DNA of 20,814 bases, from positions 1 through 20,814 of the forward strand of contig CAUZJO010000086.1 of assembly GCA_963580245.1 (NCBI GenBank), given 5' to 3'. The stretch is from CAUZJO01 sp963580245. Lineage in GTDB: Bacteria; Sumerlaeota; Sumerlaeia; MVZB01. Shown piece by piece: positions 16,216-20,814 of this stretch. A model generated the notes under the pieces. The model was not told the origin of the DNA and did no database searches. It saw only the letters and a program-made list of their open reading frames with translations. The number at the start of each line of letters is the position of its first letter. Position 1 is the stretch's first letter. Position numbers and translations under genes: made by a program.

Positions 16216-17781
16216 ATGACAGGAAAAGACGAGTCGGGCGTTTTTGACGTTGAAATGAGCAAACGGGATTTTCTAAAGAATGGGGGCGCCGCATTGACCT
16301 TTGCGGCTCTAAGCGGTATTCCCTCGGTGGCCTCTTCAATGTCCCACCTCAAATCGATGTCACGGGACGAGATTGTCAGGATGAGCCTGTCCGAGGGCGT
16401 CGAGGCGCTGAATTCCGGAAAATTGTCTTCAGCCGAATACAATCAGGCCTGTTTAAAACAGTACGAGAAATTCCGGGAATACAATATCTTCGCGCAGGTT
16501 TCGTATCACACCATCGAAGAGGCGGGCCCGACGATCGATCAGAAACGAAGCTCCGGCATGAAGGTCGGCGCGCTCCAGGGCGCGCCCTACGCTTTGAAGG
16601 ACAGTATCGATATCATCGAGTATTACACGATCGCGGGACATCCCTCGCTAAGGACTTTCGAGCCGCTCGTTGACGCCGACCTGGTCAGCGTTTACAAGGA
16701 AGCCGACGGGGTCTGCCTGGGGAAAACCCAGCTTCCGCCCCTGTCGGCCTGGTATGCGACCGAGAATCCGATGACGGGATATACCGGCAACCCGTTCAAC
16801 ATCGACTTCAAAACCGGCGGGAGCAGTGGTGGGAGCGGCGCGGCAGTCGCCGCCCGGATCGTTCCGTTTGCGATCGGCGGCGACACGGGCGGTTCGATCC
16901 GGGTGCCGGCGGCCATGAACGGCGTCCAGGGGTTTCGGCCCTCGTCGGGCCGCTGGCCGGCCGCGGGCGCCATACCGATCTGTTTTGCCGATGTGCTGGG
17001 GCCGATCGCCCGGTCGGTGGCCGACATCAAGCTGCTCGATACGATCAGCGCGTCAGATCATCCGGAGAACAGACCCAGCCAGGTTGACCTGGCGCAGATC
17101 AGGATCGGTTATCAGAAAGACTGGTTCTTTGCGGATCTGCACCCCTGGGTCGAGGATAACCTGGAAGAGACCATGAGCGCCCTTTCGGCGGCCGGGGCGG
17201 AGCTTATCGAAGTGGATGGCATGCCCGCAGAAAGCTGCCATCAGAATATATACCTGTTCGCGTTCTCCGACCTCCCGGGTAACATCGCGCGTTATTTCAG
17301 CCGTCACCGCGTTTATGATGTGTCCGCCTTCAGCCTGTTGCACGAGTTCACCACGGATTCTTTCAAGAAGCTGTGGCTGAACGGCATGAAGGATTCGGTC
17401 TCGGGCGAAGAATACTTCAAGGTGGTTGCCGTCCTGATGAAAGACCGGGAAACCCACGGCAGGATCATGGCCGAAAACGAGATTGACGTCTTCATGTATC
17501 CCACGACCAAGATCCCGAACATGCCGAGTGACGGTCCCGACGTGATGTGGGCGGAAGGCCCGCTGGGAAAGATGCTGCACGAATCGGAAATGGGGGGCAA
17601 TATGCTGTTCTCGCCCGCGCTTAGGACGCCGTCGCTTTCTATGTATTCGGGCATGGACAAGAGAGGGATGCCGCTGGGGATGACCTTTGACGGATACGCG
17701 GACCAGGACCGTAGACTGCTCGATATCGCGGAAGCGATTGAAAAAGTTATGCCTCCTGTTGTTGAACCGGAATCCATCTGA
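16216..17781 (+). CDS. Amidase-signature (AS) family hydrolase with Tat-like signal
   Basis: 521 residues. The N-terminus has MSKRDFLKNGGAALTFAALSG (14-34), which resembles a twin-arginine leader with Lys-Arg in place of Arg-Arg, so export to the periplasm as a folded protein is likely but not certain. The amidase signature is complete. K128 lies in YALKDSID, the cis-Ser is S203 in GGSSGGSGAAVAA, and the nucleophile is S227 in GGDTGGSIRVPA. Spacings of 75 and 24 residues agree with peptide amidase (K123/S202/S226). These enzymes hydrolyse linear amides or, in some members, peptide or aryl-amide bonds; the substrate is not readable. ATG 16216 is chosen because GGAGGAGA precedes it by 7 bases; a second Met at residue 14 would start directly at the leader. 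It is the first gene of a plus-strand group, 63 bases before the MDR dehydrogenase. Confidence 0.9.
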   Translation: MTGKDESGVFDVEMSKRDFLKNGGAALTFAALSGIPSVASSMSHLKSMSRDEIVRMSLSEGVEALNSGKLSSAEYNQACLKQYEKFREYNIFAQVSYHTIEEAGPTIDQKRSSGMKVGALQGAPYALKDSIDIIEYYTIAGHPSLRTFEPLVDADLVSVYKEADGVCLGKTQLPPLSAWYATENPMTGYTGNPFNIDFKTGGSSGGSGAAVAARIVPFAIGGDTGGSIRVPAAMNGVQGFRPSSGRWPAAGAIPICFADVLGPIARSVADIKLLDTISASDHPENRPSQVDLAQIRIGYQKDWFFADLHPWVEDNLEETMSALSAAGAELIEVDGMPAESCHQNIYLFAFSDLPGNIARYFSRHRVYDVSAFSLLHEFTTDSFKKLWLNGMKDSVSGEEYFKVVAVLMKDRETHGRIMAENEIDVFMYPTTKIPNMPSDGPDVMWAEGPLGKMLHESEMGGNMLFSPALRTPSLSMYSGMDKRGMPLGMTFDGYADQDRRLLDIAEAIEKVMPPVVEPESI

Positions 17782-17844
17782 GCCGGATCACGGAGGGGTA
17801 CTATTCATGGATCCGCGAGATGCGCACGAGATGAAGGAGAAGCC

Positions 17845-18888
17845 ATGAAAGGTATTGTATTTACAGGTGATCGCAAGGCGGAAATTCGGGAGTTCCCAAC
17901 GCCCGAGCCGGGACCCGGTGAAGTCTTGGTTCGGATGGCGGCCTCGTCATTTTGCGGCACTGACATGCATTTCTACCGGGAAAACTGGGACGAAATGGTG
18001 GCGATGCGGAAGTCTTTCGGTGGGTCGGCGGAAACGATTACCGGACACGAGCCTTGCGGTATTGTGGAGGCGATAGGGCGAAGCGTCAAGGCCGTGAAAC
18101 CGGGCGACCGGGTGACCATCTATCAGCACGTCGGGTGTGAACATTGCAATTACTGTCGACAGGGAGAGGTGATGTTCTGTCCCGACCGCAGGGCTTTCGG
18201 CACGGTTTTCAACGGCTCGGCCGCTGATTATATCCTGTCGCCGCAGCGCAATTGCCTGAAGCTTCCCGATGAACTGAGTTTCGAACGGGCCGTGGTGCTC
18301 GCCTGCGCCGGGGGCACGGCTTACCAGTCGGTCCGGCTGCTGGGGATTTGCGCGGCCGATACGGTTGCCGTCTTCGGCCTGGGGCCGGTGGGACTCAGCG
18401 CGGCGATGTTCGCCGGCGCCCAGGGCGCGCGCGTGATCGGCATCGACGTGGTGCCTGAGCGGCTGAAAATTGCGCGAAAGGCGTGTGACATGGAAACGAT
18501 CAACGCCACCCAGGATGATCCCGTGGAAGTTATCCGGGACCTGACGGGCGGCGCGGGGATCAGCGCGGGAGGTGATTACTCGGGTAACCAGGCCGCGCAG
18601 GAGGCGATGCTCAACTCCGCGGGAAAAGGGGCGCGACTGGCGGTCGTGGGGATCGGCGATTCCTTCCGGGTCACCCCCCAGCAGCATATCATGAAGAAGT
18701 TGAAGCTGTTGGGGTCGTGGATCTACAACATTGGGGCACACGAGGAAATCGTCAACTTCGTGCTCATGCATGATCTGCCGCTCGAAAAACTGATCACGCA
18801 TCGTTTCAAGATCGAGCAGGGTGTTGAAGCCCTTGAATGTTTCGATACCGGAAAAACGGGCAAGATCGTACTTACCTGGGAAGCGTAA
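17845..18888 (+). CDS. Zinc-dependent medium-chain dehydrogenase (sorbitol/threonine dehydrogenase-like)
   Basis: 347 residues, the usual MDR length. Catalytic zinc ligands are visible as C37 in SSFCGTDMH, H68 and E69 in TGHEPCG. The structural zinc site is the four-cysteine lobe C98, C101, C104 and C112 (GCEHCNYCRQGEVMFC). The cofactor motif GLGPVG at 178-183 with D201 at the end of the next strand (VIGID) points to NAD rather than NADP. About ten extra residues (WDEMVAMRKSFGG) between the first zinc Cys and the GHE motif resemble L-threonine 3-dehydrogenase and related polyol or sugar dehydrogenases. It oxidises a secondary alcohol in the cytoplasm. ATG 17845 has AAGGAGA 6 bases upstream. 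It lies between the amidase and the enolase-superfamily gene, all on the plus strand, consistent with one transcript. It could supply the oxidation step before an enolase-type dehydratase; that is inference. Confidence 0.9.
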   Translation: MKGIVFTGDRKAEIREFPTPEPGPGEVLVRMAASSFCGTDMHFYRENWDEMVAMRKSFGGSAETITGHEPCGIVEAIGRSVKAVKPGDRVTIYQHVGCEHCNYCRQGEVMFCPDRRAFGTVFNGSAADYILSPQRNCLKLPDELSFERAVVLACAGGTAYQSVRLLGICAADTVAVFGLGPVGLSAAMFAGAQGARVIGIDVVPERLKIARKACDMETINATQDDPVEVIRDLTGGAGISAGGDYSGNQAAQEAMLNSAGKGARLAVVGIGDSFRVTPQQHIMKKLKLLGSWIYNIGAHEEIVNFVLMHDLPLEKLITHRFKIEQGVEALECFDTGKTGKIVLTWEA

Positions 18889-18961
18889 AAGCCGCGAACG
18901 GTTCGCATCCGCGCATGTGGATGATCAGAACCGAGAGCACCGTTTCACGTAGAGCAGCCTC

Positions 18962-19383
18962 ATGAGCAAGATCGATCGGGTCGAGATTCACGAGTTTTCG
19001 TTCGAGGTCAGGAACCTGGGAGTGCGGCCGACGGCGGCCGGTGTCGCCGGCATGTCTTACGTGAGTGGCGGCCGACTTAAAACCAAGCGCTATGCAATCA
19101 GGATCAGGACCAATGACGGATTGCAGGGGGAGTATATCACGCACTGGGTCGGGACGCCTGCTTCACTTGGACAGACACGGATGCTGGCTCCGCGACTCAT
19201 CGGCCGGGATCCCGAACAGCGCGAACTCATCTACGACGACCTGAAACACGCCATCAAGGCCTACGACCAACATGGGTCAGGGTCCACTCGATATCGCCAT
19301 CTGGGACCTCGTGGGCAACATGTACAACGCTTCGGTATCGAGTCTTGCTTGGTGGATTCCGCAGCCGCCTTCCTACCTATGCT
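18962..19383 (+). pseudogene. Mandelate racemase/muconate lactonizing (enolase superfamily) gene, frameshifted and truncated
   Basis: Only about 140 of the usual 370-400 residues remain. The N-terminal capping domain is clear: KIDRVEIHEFSFEVRNLG, RYAIRIRTNDGLQGEY and LIGRDPEQRELIYDDLKHA. Around 19271 homology jumps frames: after YDQHG the expected continuation is MGQGPLDIAIWDLVGNMYNA, which lies in a different frame starting at 19272. Near 19345 it shifts again to LLGGFRSRLPTYA in a third frame (19351-19383). The barrel with its metal ligands and acid/base residues is absent, because the IS630-type fragment begins right after. The open reading continuing to 19399 is therefore not a real product. 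The intact gene probably encoded a sugar-acid or related dehydratase/racemase. Its start has no clear Shine-Dalgarno, and it lies 73 bases after the MDR dehydrogenase stop. Confidence 0.85.
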
Positions 19384-19418
19384 ATATGGTCGCGCATAAG
19401 TAACACGACAATAAGGTC

Positions 19419-19949
19419 TTAAAAAAGGCTCAGGTATCCCATGATTATTTCGGGATGTCGTTGGATGTCGCCGAACGTGTCAAACAGGCTATTGCATAAT
19501 TCATCCTTCGTATCGAAGGTGCGGTTATGCGTGGAGTTCATCCTTGTGTGGTGCCATAGCCGCTCGATCGCGTTGAGCTCGGGTGAATAGGGCGGAAGTA
19601 GGAACACCTCCAGCTTCTTTCTGTTTGTGCTGAACCACTCGTAGACTTCGGGCTTTTTATGATAGGAGGCATTGTCCTGGATCAGGTAGACGCGATGCCC
19701 GCGCTTGTAAAACGTTGGCAATAACACCTCTTTAAGAAAACCCACATAGGTCTGGGCGTTGAAGTACTCGGTCTGATGCCGGAATGCGAACCGGCCATCA
19801 TACAGAGAAACGGCCCCGAGTATCTTTTGCGTGTTGCGCCGCCCATGGGTGGGGATTTGGGGTTGTGAGCCGATGGGTGCCCACGTTTGGTGCAGCGTGG
19901 GCGTTTGCCGGAAGGAGGCTTCGTCCTCGTAAACGATTATCGCCCCCTG
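19419..19949 (-). pseudogene. IS630-family transposase, N-terminally truncated
   Basis: The minus-strand frame is open from 19988 to the TAA at 19419-19421. Family similarity begins near 19949 with AIIVYEDEASFRQ (first catalytic Asp), continues with LGAVSLYDGRFAF, YFNAQTYVGFLKE, VYLIQDNASYHKK (second Asp) and LPPYSPELNAIERLWHHTR (final Glu), and ends in MGYLSLF. The DDE_3 catalytic domain is therefore complete. The N-terminal helix-turn-helix half, roughly the first 150 residues of the family, is missing and replaced at its edge by the integrase remnant. No start codon is available upstream of GTG 19745, which lies inside the domain, so it is not expected to be expressed as a working enzyme. 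Its 3' end abuts the broken enolase-superfamily gene. Confidence 0.85.
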
Positions 19950-20034
19950 TCCCTCCGAAAAAGACCGTCCCTGTTGATATGGAAGGACTTACGCTATCCT
20001 TGATCTGGGGGGCGAAACCGTCTATTCTCCGCTC

Positions 20035-20395
20035 ATGAAAACCTATGAGGCCCTTTTCAGGAACGTCTCCAACTTGTTTTTTTCCTCCAGCAGCTCCTCG
20101 GCTATGTCGTGACCTTCGTTTGGGCGTTGGCCTGGCCCAGGGCAGTTCTGGCGGCTCGGCTGCTCGCGGTCGAGAGCCAATTGGCCAGCTGCCGGGAGAG
20201 AATCCAGCACAAGGAGGTTCCAAGGCCCAGGTTCACTCCGGCCTTTCGGTTGTTATGGGTGATTTTATCGAAAGTTTTGGACCAGTGGGAGAACTTGGCC
20301 CAGCTCATGCAGCCGGCAACGGTGAAGAAATGGCACACGCAAGCCTATCGGCTCTTTTGGCGCTGGAAGTCTAAGGCTGGTCGACCCTCCATAAG
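20035..20395 (+). pseudogene. Integrase-core (rve-type) transposase, N-terminal part, frameshifted and truncated
   Basis: From ATG 20035 the frame reads MKTYEALF, then loses one base near 20059 (an expected CC appears as C). The true continuation ERLQLVFFLQQLLGYVV lies in the next frame and runs through PRAVLAARLLAVESQLA, PRFTPAFRLLWVILSK, LMQPATVKKWHTQAYRLFW and RWKSKAGRPSIS. This order is the N-terminal DNA-binding region of integrase-core transposases (IS481/IS3-like) common in Planctomycetes and Deltaproteobacteria. The similarity stops at about 20395 where a G-R-P-x-I-S linker normally leads into the catalytic domain, which is absent. The frame continues without homology to a stop at 20456. 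Two lesions, a frameshift and a truncation, show that it is dead. Confidence 0.72.
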
Positions 20396-20661
20396 CTCAG
20401 TGGAGAAAACCCGCTGTGGAGTTGGAATGTACCAGCTTTTTGAGACAGGAAGTTAAGCTTGTTGCCGAATCCGTCCGGGCGATTCGAGCCCGGGGCAGTT
20501 TGGATTTTCCAAGGCATGGGGAGCAGCTCGGAACGGTCGATGGGTGAGAAGGATGGAGTGAGCGCCCCACCCCTCTGGGCGACCATTCGTCGCAGTCGCG
20601 GCCGGCTATCCCTGATGCCTTAGCGTCCCCGCAGCGCCCGCTTGCGTTTCACCGGTTGTTT

Positions 20662-20814
20662 TCATCCTTCGCATAGTCGATCCCTCGCGTCAAGCCGCGC
20701 TGCGGTTAGCTGCCGCTCGAACTGGGCCGGTGGCAGATAGTCCAGCGCGCTGTGCAGACGCCGCTGGTTATATACCCGCTCGATGAAGTGCCCGATGCGC
20801 GCTCGCGCCTCGGC
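20662..20814 (-). pseudogene. IS3-family transposase OrfB, C-terminal end (runs off the window)
   Basis: The minus-strand frame is open from the last base of the window to a TGA at 20662-20664. It encodes 50 residues with the block IGHFIERVYNQRRLHSALDYLPPAQFE, the highly conserved end of IS3-type OrfB integrases (pattern YN-x-x-R-x-H-S-A-L-x-Y-x-x-P-x-x-F-E). The catalytic D, D and E lie upstream, outside the window, so whether the gene is intact is unknown. The inverted repeat of this element should lie between here and about 20460, but I could not identify it. Bases 20457-20661 otherwise show no gene. Confidence 0.8.

Noticed and set aside
18894..18906. Palindrome GCGAACGGTTCGC after the MDR dehydrogenase
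   Set aside because: With only one central base it cannot form a hairpin loop of that length, and its place 3' of a gene gives no support as an operator; likely chance in GC-rich DNA.
20371..20586. 71-residue minus-strand open frame between the integrase and IS3 remnants
   Set aside because: No recognisable domain, partly overlaps the integrase remnant, and has no supporting ribosome binding site.

Overview
This is a GC-rich stretch of an uncultured-looking Gram-negative bacterial genome. Sec and Tat-like signal peptides, a planctomycete-style two-domain GH32-like secreted protein, an SSS sodium/solute symporter, and ISKra4, ISAzo13 and IS1595 relatives suggest a Planctomycetota/PVC-type or Hydrogenedentes/Latescibacteria-type lineage. 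That is inference from gene style only; there is no rRNA, tRNA or marker gene to fix it.

Layout. (1) Bases 1-2997 are a pile of dead insertion sequences: the tail of an IS1595/ISXO2-type transposase, a complete but inactivated ISKra4-family element (277-1717, both inverted repeats visible), and an inactivated ISAzo13-family element (1719-2997, both inverted repeats visible) that starts one base after it. (2) Bases 3146-13215 are intact metabolic genes: a secreted GH32-like protein lacking the usual nucleophile motif, divergent from an SSS symporter; a ketopantoate-reductase-like dehydrogenase divergent from an HpcH/HpaI-type aldolase; a minus-strand pair encoding a family III CoA-transferase and an enoyl-CoA hydratase/isomerase; and a FAD-dependent oxidoreductase. 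A long perfect hairpin lies between the converging aldolase and hydratase genes. (3) Bases 13634-14169 hold a degenerate 7-bp repeat and a short ORF that fuses an IS4-family transposase remnant to the C-terminal half of a TIR domain. (4) Bases 14452-18888 carry a secreted beta-helix (pectate-lyase-like) protein, a Tat-like amidase and a zinc-dependent MDR dehydrogenase; the last two and a following enolase-superfamily gene look like one plus-strand unit. (5) From 18962 to the end is decay: the enolase-superfamily gene is frameshifted and cut at about residue 140 by an IS630-type fragment, followed by a frameshifted integrase remnant and the tail of an IS3-family transposase running off the window.

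How the genes could work together: symporter, MDR dehydrogenase, enolase-superfamily dehydratase (now broken) and HpcH/HpaI aldolase are the classes used in non-phosphorylative sugar-acid breakdown (dehydrogenation, dehydration to a 2-keto-3-deoxy acid, retro-aldol cleavage). CoA-transferase plus crotonase is a standard acid-activation and hydration pair. No sequence feature proves the substrates. I see no clear new defence or mobile system. The most unusual items are the nucleophile-less GH32-like protein, the IS4/TIR chimera, and two complete dead IS elements placed end to end.
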